Below, piece by piece: positions 33,691 through 41,844 of a stretch of DNA of 64,000 nt (position 1 is the first letter of the stretch; each line of letters begins with the position of its first letter). The notes beneath the pieces are model-generated. The model had not been told where the DNA came from. It made no database searches and saw only the letters and a list, made by a program, of their open reading frames with translations. The DNA is from an uncultured Prevotellaceae bacterium. Its GTDB lineage: Bacteria > Bacteroidota > Bacteroidia > Bacteroidales > Bacteroidaceae. The stretch covers positions 1 through 64,000 of the forward strand of contig ONCG01000002.1 of NCBI GenBank assembly GCA_900316285.1, given 5' to 3'. Made by a program: the position numbers and the translations under genes.

Positions 33691-34854
33691 ATGTTGACGA
33701 AAATATACAGAATAGCTTTGCGCGAAATCGGAATCATGCGTCGCAACCCAATGTACTTGTGTTGCATGCTGGTATTCCCGATTCTGGTGACCCTTTTCTT
33801 CACCACCATGATGAACGAGGGTCAGCCGCAGGAAATGCCTGTGGGTGTTGTCGACAACGACGACACGTCAACATCGCGTGCGCTTGTCCGCAAACTCGAC
33901 TCTTTCCAGTCGAGCCATGTGGTTGCCCACTATCCCAACATCAACGAGGCCCGCAACGCCATTCAGGAAAACAAGATCTATGCTTTCCTCTACATTCCGA
34001 AAGGAACCACCGACGCTATGCTCTCGGCCCGTCAGCCCAAGATTTCGTTCTACTACAGCCAGGCTTCCCTCACATCTGGCGCGCTGCTTTACCGCGACCT
34101 GAAGACAGTAGCCACGCTGGGTTCGGCTGCCGTTGGGCAGGCCACTATGCGAGCCAAAGGTTTTACCGATAAGCAGATTGCCACCTTCTTGCAACCCATC
34201 AGCATCGACCTACACATGATAGGCAATCCGTGGGCAAGCTACAATCTCTATCTTTCCACGATGCTCATCCCCGGCATTCTGATGCTGTTCATGTTCCTCA
34301 TTACGACCTATTCGCTCGGCACCGAACTGAAGTTCAATACTTCGAAAGAGTGGCTCTCGATGGCCGACAACAACATCATCGTCGCGCTTACGGGTAAACT
34401 GCTACCGCAGTTCCTCATTTTCCTGAGCATCTTCTATGTCTACATGTACTACGTGTTCGGTTATCTGGACTTCCCACATCCCGGTGGAGTATGGATCATG
34501 CTGATTCTCGGTTTGCTCGCTGTGATGGCGTCGATAGGCTTCGGCATCTTTGCCTACGGCCTGATGCCTTCGTTGCGCATGTCGATGAGTGTATGTTCGC
34601 TTTGGGGTATGCTAAGCTTCACAACCAGCGGTGCCACATTCCCCGTGTTTGCGATGCATCCTGCTATTGAAGCTATCGCACAGCTCTTCCCCTTGCGACA
34701 TTATTATATGATTTACCAGATTTGCATCTTCAACGGATTCCCGTTTGTCGATGCGTGGTTCAACTTCATGGCCCTCGCTATCTTCGCTGCCCTACCCTTC
34801 TTCGTGTTGCTTAAGATTAAGCGGTCCATGCTGGAGTATGTGTATATTCCGTAG
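33691..34854 (+). CDS. ABC-2 type transporter permease (YhhJ/YbhR-like), first copy
   Basis: A 387-residue membrane protein. Helix 1 (MYLCCMLVFPILVTLFFTTM) is followed by a large periplasmic domain (about residues 45-170, PVGVVDNDDTSTSRALVRKL) and five C-terminal helices with the ABC-2 region near PLRHYYMIYQICIFNG. It forms half of the inner-membrane channel of an ABC exporter. A nucleotide-binding subunit is not encoded in this operon, although the family needs one. The next gene, about 125 bp on, encodes the second half. Confidence 0.9.
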   Translation: MLTKIYRIALREIGIMRRNPMYLCCMLVFPILVTLFFTTMMNEGQPQEMPVGVVDNDDTSTSRALVRKLDSFQSSHVVAHYPNINEARNAIQENKIYAFLYIPKGTTDAMLSARQPKISFYYSQASLTSGALLYRDLKTVATLGSAAVGQATMRAKGFTDKQIATFLQPISIDLHMIGNPWASYNLYLSTMLIPGILMLFMFLITTYSLGTELKFNTSKEWLSMADNNIIVALTGKLLPQFLIFLSIFYVYMYYVFGYLDFPHPGGVWIMLILGLLAVMASIGFGIFAYGLMPSLRMSMSVCSLWGMLSFTTSGATFPVFAMHPAIEAIAQLFPLRHYYMIYQICIFNGFPFVDAWFNFMALAIFAALPFFVLLKIKRSMLEYVYIP

Positions 34855-34978
34855 GGAGTTGAGACGTTGAGGAGTTCTTTCTCCACTTCGTTACGAAAGC
34901 GCCCCTGCGGGTCGAGCGGAGACGTTGAGAGGTTGAGTAATAAAGAAATAAGAAATATAAATATAAGAGTAAAGCTGA

Positions 34979-36247
34979 ATGAAAGAAACGCTGCTACATA
35001 GAATCAAGGACGGACTCAGAGATATGTGTTATATCTGGGCCAAGGAGATGCGGCAGACCATCACGGACGAAGGTGTGCTCATCTTCTTCCTGCTCGTTCC
35101 TTTCCTTTATCCGCTGCTCTACTCGTGGGCATACTCTGGCGAGATGGTACGTGAAGTGCCTGTGGCTATCGTCGACAATTCGCACAGCCATCAGAGCCGA
35201 CAATTCATCCGGGAGTTCGACGCTTCACCCAATACCAGGGTGGCCTATTATTGCCAGAATCTTGACGAGGCACGCGCTTTGGTAGGAAAACAAGTGGTGA
35301 ACGGCGTGCTTTACTTCCCCTCCGACTTCCAAACACGCACCCTGCGTATGGAACAGAGCCACGTGGCTGTCTATTGCGACATGTCGCTCATGCTCACCTA
35401 TAAGGCCATCTTCCAGACTGCCCAAGCTGTAGCCAGCGATATGAATACGAAGATGCAGATTGCCCTCAGCGGCAACTTCACCGACCGCGAAGACGAGATT
35501 CAGACGAAACCGCTTGACTTCGAAGAAGTGCCTATCTTCAATCCCACGGGGGGCTACGGCTCGTTCCTCATTCCGTGTGTGCTCATCCTCATCATTCAGC
35601 AGACGATGTTGCTCGGTATTGGACTCGCTGCTGGTACGGCCCGTGAAAGCAACCGCTATCAGGACCTGGTGCCTGTGTCGCGACATTATAACGGCATTTT
35701 CCGAATCGTGCTCGGAAAGTCGCTGGCGTACTTCATGATTTTCTCCGTCGTCACGGCTTATCTGACCATCATCGTCCCACGACTTTTCGGATTCACCTCG
35801 TTGCTCTCCGGAGCTCCGCTTCTGGCGCTGATGGTTCCGTATATTCTCGCCTGCATCTTCTTTGGCATGATGCTCTCTTGTCTGGTGCGCTATCGTGAAA
35901 ACGTTATTCTACTCGTCGTTTTCACCTCCATTCCGTTCCTGTTCCTTTCTGGCATCTCTTGGCCGCAAAGCAACATGCCCGGTGTGTGGCGCAGCATTGC
36001 CACCCTGCTTCCTTCAACGTTTGGAGTGAGAGGCTTCGTGCGCCTGAACACGATGGGGGCAACTCTCTCCGATGTACGACTAGAGTATCAGGCCTTGTGG
36101 CTGCAGACGCTCGTCTACTTCCTTGCCACGTGTGCCGTTTATCGTTTCCAGATCATCTCTGCCCACAAGCATGCCAACGATCGCATTCAGATTCTGAAAG
36201 ACAAGGCTCACGCAGCACGCATGCGCAAGCAACAAAACCCGACATAA
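34979..36247 (+). CDS. ABC-2 type transporter permease, second copy
   Basis: A 422-residue homologue of the previous permease with the same layout: one N-terminal helix (GVLIFFLLVPFLYPLLYSWA), a periplasmic domain starting PVAIVDNSHSHQSRQFIREF, then five helices and the short cytoplasmic tail KDKAHAARMRKQQNPT. Probably a heterodimer with the upstream permease. The 124-bp gap before it holds repeats of GACGTTGAGG type. It ends the export operon, ahead of direct repeats and the tRNA-Ser terminator. Confidence 0.9.
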   Translation: MKETLLHRIKDGLRDMCYIWAKEMRQTITDEGVLIFFLLVPFLYPLLYSWAYSGEMVREVPVAIVDNSHSHQSRQFIREFDASPNTRVAYYCQNLDEARALVGKQVVNGVLYFPSDFQTRTLRMEQSHVAVYCDMSLMLTYKAIFQTAQAVASDMNTKMQIALSGNFTDREDEIQTKPLDFEEVPIFNPTGGYGSFLIPCVLILIIQQTMLLGIGLAAGTARESNRYQDLVPVSRHYNGIFRIVLGKSLAYFMIFSVVTAYLTIIVPRLFGFTSLLSGAPLLALMVPYILACIFFGMMLSCLVRYRENVILLVVFTSIPFLFLSGISWPQSNMPGVWRSIATLLPSTFGVRGFVRLNTMGATLSDVRLEYQALWLQTLVYFLATCAVYRFQIISAHKHANDRIQILKDKAHAARMRKQQNPT

Positions 36248-36279
36248 AGTGTTGTGAATCAGCCGATTCTGATGTAGGG

Positions 36280-36336
36280 TTATTCCGACTTAGAGATACA
36301 AATAAAGTTAGGATTATTCCGACTTAGAGATACAAA
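36280..36336. repeat. Two 23-bp direct repeats, 34-bp period
   Basis: TTATTCCGACTTAGAGATAC plus AAA occurs at 36280-36302 and exactly again at 36314-36336, between the permease gene and the tRNA terminator. Confidence 0.9.
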
Positions 36337-36362
36337 AAAGAAGATGTCCGTTGAGACATCTT
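36335..36362 (-). terminator. Rho-independent terminator of tRNA-Ser
   Basis: On the minus strand AAGATGTC-TCAACG-GACATCTT (36341-36362) is followed by CTTTTTTG, a perfect 8-bp stem with a T-run, starting 12 bp after the tRNA 3' end. It can also stop the export operon on the plus strand. Confidence 0.85.
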
Positions 36363-36373
36363 CTTTGCTTTTG

Positions 36374-36461
36374 CGGAAGGTGAGGGATTCAAACCCCCGA
36401 TACCCGAAAGGGGTATACCGGATTTCGAGTCCAGCGCGATCGATCACTCTGCCAACCTTCC
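36374..36461 (-). tRNA. tRNA-Ser(CGA)
   Basis: An 88-nt class II tRNA. Acceptor GGAAGGT (5' end at 36461) pairs with ACCTTCC, with discriminator G. The anticodon loop CTCGAAA sits in a CTGGA/TCCGG stem, giving anticodon CGA (reads UCG). A long variable arm TACCCCTTTCGGGTA is typical of serine tRNA, and the T loop is GGTTTGAATCCC. CCA is not encoded. It is flanked by its own promoter box and a T-tailed terminator. Confidence 0.96.
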
Positions 36462-36480
36462 TTTTCCGTATTTGCGGGTG

Positions 36481-36488
36481 CAAAATTA
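36481..36488 (-). promoter_or_regulatory. -7 promoter box of tRNA-Ser
   Basis: Minus-strand TAATTTTG followed by CACC, 19 bp before the mature tRNA 5' end. Confidence 0.65.
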
Positions 36489-36576
36489 CAAAATTATTTT
36501 TGTTGCGCCAAATATTCTGCGACTTTTTTTCGTCTTGCAGGCAATTTTACACGCGCAGACAGCAAATACCCCTCTC

Positions 36577-36849
36577 CTACTCCTCAACGATTCCTGCCTG
36601 CAGCCATTGCTGCATGAGCGTTGTGGAATCAGCCAGAGCCTGGTCGTATTCCACTTCGTACTGCTCGGTGAGCAGATTGGCCAGGTCCTCGGCCGTGAAC
36701 GACTCCATCTTCTGGGCGTTCTGCCAGAGATAGGCCGAACTCTCGTTCATGCTGATGATATTACTGAAGTCGATGTTCTCCTTTCCTTCAGCGACGATGA
36801 TTTTCTCACCACACACGTCGCGAAGATTAAAACCTTTTTTTGCTTTCAT
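36577..36849 (-). CDS. PqqD family protein
   Basis: A 90-residue protein matching PqqD-type peptide-binding domains: FNLRDVCGEKIIVAEG, then ISMNESSAYLWQNAQ, SFTAEDLANLLTEQYEVE and a C-terminal helix (LMQQWLQAGIVEE). PqqD domains hold a peptide substrate for a partner enzyme in ribosomal peptide modification. It is last in a minus-strand operon after the HPr-kinase-like and S24/S26 peptidase genes, 55 bp from the latter. No precursor peptide or radical SAM gene is adjacent, so its client is unknown. Confidence 0.88.
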   Translation of the reverse strand: MKAKKGFNLRDVCGEKIIVAEGKENIDFSNIISMNESSAYLWQNAQKMESFTAEDLANLLTEQYEVEYDQALADSTTLMQQWLQAGIVEE

Positions 36850-36904
36850 ATCTTTGTTTTTTTCTTATTGTTTACATGTTGTGAACCCTGAACAGCCTGC
36901 GCCC

Positions 36905-37396
36905 TTACACCTTGCGAACCTTGAACACTTTGAGCCAGATGCGACGATAGAATGCGAGCAGCCAGCGGCGTATGGGATAAAGGTGCATCCAGATGTAGGA
37001 ATAGATGCGCCACTTGCGGCCATCGGTGCGGTCGAGCGTCGTGCGTCCTTTCCTGTAGAAGCCGATGACGGCACCCTTCACATCCTGCAGCCGGCAATGT
37101 TCATCGCCGAGGTTGCCGTCGCCGCGCAGCGTCACCGCGTCGCCTTCAATCTTCACGATGCGATGCAACACGAAATGCTTCGGGCCGACTTCTGCCAGCA
37201 CCGGGTCGCCCACCTTCGGGTCGATGGCCTTCGTCAGCAACGCCTTGTCGCGATTGTCCTCGAGGAACGGGCGCATGCTGTAGCCTCTCAGCCTGAGCGT
37301 CACCGTATGCCCTTCGTCGAGCATCTTCACAATCTCAGGCAGCAGAACAGCATTCGCAAACTGCACCTCTTTTATTTCGATATGGTCTTGTTGCAT
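36905..37396 (-). CDS. S24/S26 family (signal-peptidase-like) protein
   Basis: 163 residues from the ATG at 37396; a longer frame would need a TTG start. The Ser motif is LRGYSMRPFL (Ser near 40, the S-x-M-x-P of this clan), followed by VGDPVLAEVG, FVLHRIVKIEGD and VTLRGDGN, the beta core of S24/S26 peptidases. The C-terminal basic amphipathic part (YSYIWMHLYPIRRWLLAFYR) probably touches the membrane. It overlaps the HPr-kinase-like gene by 25 bp, so they are co-translated. It could cleave a leader peptide, as an inference from context. Confidence 0.85.
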   Translation of the reverse strand: MQQDHIEIKEVQFANAVLLPEIVKMLDEGHTVTLRLRGYSMRPFLEDNRDKALLTKAIDPKVGDPVLAEVGPKHFVLHRIVKIEGDAVTLRGDGNLGDEHCRLQDVKGAVIGFYRKGRTTLDRTDGRKWRIYSYIWMHLYPIRRWLLAFYRRIWLKVFKVRKV

Positions 37397-38274
37397 AGGA
37401 TGGCGGCTTCTTCGTTGGGAAGACAATGCAGGGTGTAGATAGCTGTGGTCTCGATGATCTTCGTGACGGTGTTACAGATGCGGTTGAAGATATCCTCGTC
37501 CCACTTCATAGAGGAACACGAAGGCAGGAACGATGCAAACGCCTCGATGGGTGCGAGCCGCTCGATGCTGTTCGCTGGGGCGCGATCGATGCGTGTAATT
37601 GCTCCAAGACGAGCCTTCACATTACGATAGCAGGGAGTCTTTCCGCTCCAGGGACCGCCAAAGATATACGCCTCGCCATCGATGATTCGAACAATGGGAT
37701 TGTCGTCGTTCATCAAGTCGCAGCCAGGCAAGTGGCGCAGCCAAAGGCTGACATGTGTGCTCTTTCCTGTTCCGCTCTTGGCAATGAAGGCATAGCCGTA
37801 GCCGTTCTGTCGCACCAGCGACGCATGGATGAGCAGTGTGTCGTGCCGACTGCCTGCGAAGGCGAAGATGAGCATCAGCGCATTGTTGAGCCCGAAGCTA
37901 CGCATGTTGTAGTTGCCGTTAAGGGCACAGCGGCAGCGTCGGAACTCCTTGTCGGAACGCAGCAGACAGCACTCGGCACCATTAATGTCCTTGATGATGT
38001 ACTGATAGCCGCCATCATCGACCAGGTCGACAACGGTCTCGCCGTTTCCTGTATCGAACTTCCTGATGCGCTCACGTCGTTCCTTGGGCTCCGGCCGCAT
38101 GGTGTCGTCGACCGTGAGCTGGAAGAACAACGTCTCTTCCTCATGCCGGCCCTCTATCTCGAAAGGAGCAAAGGACGGCAACAGACGCGTGTCGTTGCGC
38201 CCGTCTTCCAGAAATTCTATGCGGATGGGATGTTCGGCGATGGTGTAGTCGTGAAAGCCTTTCAGATTGCTCAT
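37372..38274 (-). CDS. HPr-kinase-like P-loop protein
   Basis: 300 residues from the ATG at 38274. The P-loop is AKSGTGKST (about residues 165-173), preceded by LLIHASLVRQNGYGYAFIAK and followed by GCDLMNDDNPIVRI and FGGPWSGKTPCYRN, the pattern of HPr-kinase-like proteins found in peptide-modification clusters. In lasso-peptide systems such kinases phosphorylate the precursor. Its start lies 2 bp after the stop of the upstream gene, and its 3' end overlaps the peptidase gene. No HPr or PTS gene is near, so a carbon-control role is unlikely. Confidence 0.82.
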   Translation of the reverse strand: MSNLKGFHDYTIAEHPIRIEFLEDGRNDTRLLPSFAPFEIEGRHEEETLFFQLTVDDTMRPEPKERRERIRKFDTGNGETVVDLVDDGGYQYIIKDINGAECCLLRSDKEFRRCRCALNGNYNMRSFGLNNALMLIFAFAGSRHDTLLIHASLVRQNGYGYAFIAKSGTGKSTHVSLWLRHLPGCDLMNDDNPIVRIIDGEAYIFGGPWSGKTPCYRNVKARLGAITRIDRAPANSIERLAPIEAFASFLPSCSSMKWDEDIFNRICNTVTKIIETTAIYTLHCLPNEEAAILCNKTISK

Positions 38275-38276
38275 GC

Positions 38277-38870
38277 TCAACTCTTCTTTAGCTCCTTAGC
38301 TCTTTGCTTGGCATCCTCCATAGCCTTCTTTCGGGCTTGTGCCTTCTCCTTCTTGTCGGTCTTGGCTTTCTTCTTGGCAGCCACCTTGGCAGCCTTCAAT
38401 TCAGCCTTTTCCTTCTTGATGGCCTCCTTCAGTTCTTCCTTGGTGTACTTAGCCTCTGGCGTGTCGGGCGTGATGCTTGAGAACGAGAACTCCGTCGGGC
38501 TGATGTTCTTCAGGATGTAATTCCCTTTCGTCGTATAGCGCTTCTTGAACTTCAGGTATTTCTTCTCAACGTCGCTTCGCTTCTCGGCAAAGATCACGGT
38601 GCATGTGGGAACCTCCACACCCGTTCCCTTCATGTAGTCGCGCAACTGGAATGAATAGTTCTCGCGGCTGTAGAGAAAGTTGTTCTTTGTGTTGATCCAA
38701 GTGGAGTCAAGTCGCTGAATTTCAGTGAAATACACCACCGAGTCATTGAACGAAGTCACGACTCCAAACATATAGGTTGGAGTGAGCTTGTTGATGCCAA
38801 AAACGCTTGAAGGCAAGAGTGCCATCATAGTAACGAGAAGTCCTGCAAGGATTTGCTTTCTATGTTTCAT
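38277..38870 (-). CDS. Exported protein with a lysine-rich tail, first gene of the PqqD operon
   Basis: A 197-residue protein with a signal peptide (LAGLLVTMMALLPSSVFG). The middle (residues 35-125) contains VTSFNDSVVYFTEIQRLDST and FLYSRENYSFQLRDYM, possibly beta-stranded. The C-terminal 60 residues are almost all Lys/Ala/Glu (for example KKAKTDKKEKAQARKKAMED), a charged helix. I do not recognise the family. Its stop lies 2 bp before the HPr-kinase-like gene, so it belongs to that operon. A small conserved envelope protein is the safest description. Confidence 0.75.
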   Translation of the reverse strand: MKHRKQILAGLLVTMMALLPSSVFGINKLTPTYMFGVVTSFNDSVVYFTEIQRLDSTWINTKNNFLYSRENYSFQLRDYMKGTGVEVPTCTVIFAEKRSDVEKKYLKFKKRYTTKGNYILKNISPTEFSFSSITPDTPEAKYTKEELKEAIKKEKAELKAAKVAAKKKAKTDKKEKAQARKKAMEDAKQRAKELKKS

Positions 38871-39002
38871 TGTCTGAATTTGTTCTGTCCTGAAATAATT
38901 AAATGTTGTCGGGGTGCTATTGCGATTCTATTCCAAAGGGGGTAGCGAAACGCGACACCCTTAGATGGTCCTGGGAAGATTATTGCTCTAAATGCTGTTA
39001 CA

Positions 39003-39866
39003 TTATATACCGAGATATGTGCGGAGCGTCTTGTTATGAGTGCACTTGCGCAGACGGCGAATGGCTTTCTCCTTGATCTGTCTGACGCGCTCACGCGAGA
39101 GTCCATATTTGTTGCCTATCTCCTCGTAGGTCATCTCCGGCTGGTTGATGCCGTAGAAGGCCTCCACAATCTTCCGCTCACGGTCGTTGAGCACCGACAG
39201 CGCCGTACCGATCTCCTTGCGCAGCGACTCCATCACCAGCTCGTTGTCGGCCTCGGGCGAATTGTCGTTGGGAAGCACGTCGAGCAGACTGCTGTTCTCG
39301 TCGTCGTGGAAGGGAGCATCTACCGACACATGTCTTCCTACATTCTTCATCGCGGCAGCAATCTTCTCCTCAGGCATATCGATCTGGTCGGCAATCTCGT
39401 TGACGTTTGGCCGACGCTCGTTCTCCTGCTCAAACTGGTTCAGCACCTTGCTGATCTTGCTCACGGCACCTACCTGGTTGAGCGGCAGCTTCACGATACG
39501 ACTCTGCTCGGCAAGGGCCTGCAGAATGCTTTGGCGAATCCACCACACAGCGTAGGAGATGAACTTGAAGCCACGCGTCTCGTCGAACTTCTCAGCAGCC
39601 TTGATCAGTCCGAGGTTTCCCTCGTTGATCAAGTCGGAGAGACTAAGCCCCTGGTTCTGATATTGCTTGGCCACCGACACGACAAACCGCAGATTAGCCT
39701 TGGTGAGTTTCTCCAATGCCTCCTTATCGCCTTTCTTGATGCGCTGTGAGAGTTCCACCTCCTCGTCGGCAGTAAGCAAATCCTCACGGCCTATCTCCTG
39801 CAAATACTTGTCGAGCGACGCATCTTCGCGATTTGTTATTGATTTTGTGATCTTCAGTTGTCTCAT
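39003..39866 (-). CDS. rpoD: Primary RNA polymerase sigma factor
   Basis: 287 residues, the short Bacteroidetes form of sigma-70. Start [20 protein letters not shown] at 39866 is the usual one and lies just after the promoter box. Region 1.2 is [11 protein letters not shown], region 2 [20 protein letters not shown] and [16 protein letters not shown], region 3 follows, and region 4.2 is [20 protein letters not shown]. It directs transcription from the TAnnTTTG promoters noted throughout this window. It is probably a single gene. Confidence 0.96.
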   Translation of the reverse strand: MRQLKITKSITNREDASLDKYLQEIGREDLLTADEEVELSQRIKKGDKEALEKLTKANLRFVVSVAKQYQNQGLSLSDLINEGNLGLIKAAEKFDETRGFKFISYAVWWIRQSILQALAEQSRIVKLPLNQVGAVSKISKVLNQFEQENERRPNVNEIADQIDMPEEKIAAAMKNVGRHVSVDAPFHDDENSSLLDVLPNDNSPEADNELVMESLRKEIGTALSVLNDRERKIVEAFYGINQPEMTYEEIGNKYGLSRERVRQIKEKAIRRLRKCTHNKTLRTYLGI

Positions 39867-39894
39867 ACGGTTGTCGTTATTAGATGTTGGAGTG

Positions 39895-39902
39895 CAAAAA
39901 TA
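39895..39902 (-). promoter_or_regulatory. -7 promoter box of rpoD
   Basis: Minus-strand TATTTTTG followed by CACTCC, 28 bp before the ATG at 39866. It lies inside the longer in-frame extension and so excludes it. Confidence 0.6.
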
Positions 39903-40039
39903 CGGCTTTTCAATGAAAAACACGAAAAAAAATCAACTTTTTTTCAAAATATCTCACAAATCAACAGAGAAAAGAGGAATGAGAGCATGTTTGCTCCCAT
40001 TCCCCCCCATGTGATTTACCGTATGCAACGTCCATACGC

Positions 40040-41503
40040 TTACTCGCTCAAGTCGACTACGAAGTAGGCCTTCTTGCCGGTAGGATAGATACCGCGGATG
40101 ATGAGCACGGGCTCCTTGCTGGTGGAAGCATCCTTCACTACCTGCTGCAGGTCCTCAATGCTCTTCATCGTCTCGTCGTTCACCTTCTGGATGATGAATC
40201 CCTTCGTGATGCCGGCATCCTTTATCTTACCGTTGTTCACCTTGATGACCTCGAGGCCGCTGTTGATGTTGAGCTGCTCCTTCTGCTGCGAGGTGATGGG
40301 GCGCACGTCGGCACCCAGCACATCCATATCGGCCTGCTTCACCACCTTGGTGTTGCCCTGAGCATTCTTCAGCGTTACCGACTTCGTGACGCTCTTCTTG
40401 TTGTGCAGGAAGGTCAGGCTGATCTTGTCGCCCGGACGCTTGTTGAACATCGTCTCCTGGAGCTCCGACATCTTGGTCACCTTCTTGCCATCGATGTGTG
40501 TGATGACATCACCCTTCTCGAGGCCTATATCGGCACCGGCGCCCTCAGCATCCACTTCGCTGACGTAGACACCCTCGTTGGTACCCAGGTCGACTTCCTT
40601 GTCGTTCTCCTTCTGCTCGTTAATATAGTTGATGACGTCGCCACCCTTGATGCCGAGCAGAGCACGCTGCACGGTACCATACTGCTTGATGTCGGCCACC
40701 ACCTTATTCATCAGGATGGTAGGAATGGCAAAGCCGTAACCGATGTTCGAGCCTGTGGGCGAAACGAGCATGTCGTTGATGCCGACAAGCTCACCACGAG
40801 CATTGACGAGAGCACCACCAGAGTTACCCTGGTTGATGGCGGCATCGGTCTGGATGAACGACTCCACACCGTTGGCACCGATGGAACGAGCCTTTGCCGA
40901 GACAATACCTGCTGTTACGGTGTTGTTGAGTCCCAGCGGGTTACCCACTGCCAGCACCCACTCACCGACCTTCAGGTCGTCGCTGTTGGCAATAGCGATA
41001 GTGGGCAGGTTCTTGCCATCCACCTTGATGAGAGCAAGGTCTGTCGTTTTGTCAGTTCCCACAATGCGGGCAGAGAACTCGCGGTTGTCGTTGAGTGTCA
41101 CCGTCAGTTCGTCAGCACCCTCCACCATGTGGTTGTTGGTTACGATATATCCGTCAGGCGAAATGATGACACCCGAGCCGGTAGCGGTCTTCTTAGGAGT
41201 CTGAATCTGGCGCTCGCGTGTGCCGCCACCCTGGTTGGGCGATCCAAAGAATCCGAATGGGTCGCTGAAGAACTCCTCAAACGGATCGCGCTGCATGCGT
41301 ACGGTCTGCGTCTTCGAGTTCTGCACATACTTGATGTGTACGACTGCCGGCAGAGCCTTCTCGGCAGCATAGGTCAGATCGACGGGTTGTCCTGAAATTG
41401 TCACAGCTTCTCCTGCTGCGTTCACCTTCATAAATGTTCCTGCTGAAATGCCAAGTGCTACTACACACATGGCTCCAAAAAGATACTTTTGAAACTTTTT
41501 CAT
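40040..41503 (-). CDS. Periplasmic serine protease HtrA/DegQ
   Basis: A 487-residue exported protease-chaperone. It has a signal region (YLFGAMCVVALGISAGTFM), a trypsin-like domain with His in YIVTNNHMVEG, Asp in TTDLALIKVD and Ser in QGNSGGALVN, then two PDZ domains (GVYVSEVDAEGAGADIGLEK, then LEVIKVNNGKIKDAGITKG). All three catalytic residues are present. It degrades or refolds damaged envelope proteins. The gene has no obvious partner, and its promoter does not match the TAnnTTTG form clearly. Confidence 0.95.
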   Translation of the reverse strand: MKKFQKYLFGAMCVVALGISAGTFMKVNAAGEAVTISGQPVDLTYAAEKALPAVVHIKYVQNSKTQTVRMQRDPFEEFFSDPFGFFGSPNQGGGTRERQIQTPKKTATGSGVIISPDGYIVTNNHMVEGADELTVTLNDNREFSARIVGTDKTTDLALIKVDGKNLPTIAIANSDDLKVGEWVLAVGNPLGLNNTVTAGIVSAKARSIGANGVESFIQTDAAINQGNSGGALVNARGELVGINDMLVSPTGSNIGYGFAIPTILMNKVVADIKQYGTVQRALLGIKGGDVINYINEQKENDKEVDLGTNEGVYVSEVDAEGAGADIGLEKGDVITHIDGKKVTKMSELQETMFNKRPGDKISLTFLHNKKSVTKSVTLKNAQGNTKVVKQADMDVLGADVRPITSQQKEQLNINSGLEVIKVNNGKIKDAGITKGFIIQKVNDETMKSIEDLQQVVKDASTSKEPVLIIRGIYPTGKKAYFVVDLSE

Positions 41504-41752
41504 GTTTTCTATTCTTTAAATTGGTTTAACTTTTTTGCTTGTTTCACGGCCATCGTCCATAGGATTTTGGCACAACTTTTCTACTTCAGACGAAAGAAAA
41601 TCGCCTTGGTTTATTAAATCGTCTGCAAATTTAAGCGCAAAAAATGTTAATCTGCCAAAATGGCATGTATCTTTATCCCATTTTAACACTCGAAAACCGC
41701 TAATTAACGGCTCTTAATTAGAGAAGCGGCCGATTTAAGGGATATTTAAATA

Positions 41753-41840
41753 TAGTTGAGAGTTGAGAGTTGAGAGTTCTCGACTGTAATCTGAGTAATC
41801 TGAATATTCCGAGTATTCTGAATATTCTGAGAAATCTGTG
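41753..41840. repeat. TTGAGAG and ATTCTGAAT micro-repeats after the TonB receptor gene
   Basis: About four TTGAGAG copies (41756-41780), then a run of ATCTGAGTA/TTCTGAATA units to 41840. The second resembles the 9-bp TCTGATAAT units in the ftsZ linker. The TTGAGAGT word also recurs near 20010-20065, 25190, 29360-29415 and 45260-45300. Confidence 0.7.
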
Positions 41841-41844
41841 ACAG

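Noticed and set aside
37426-38520. 364-codon open frame on the plus strand
   Set aside because: Antisense to the HPr-kinase-like gene and its neighbour; no motif or ribosome site.
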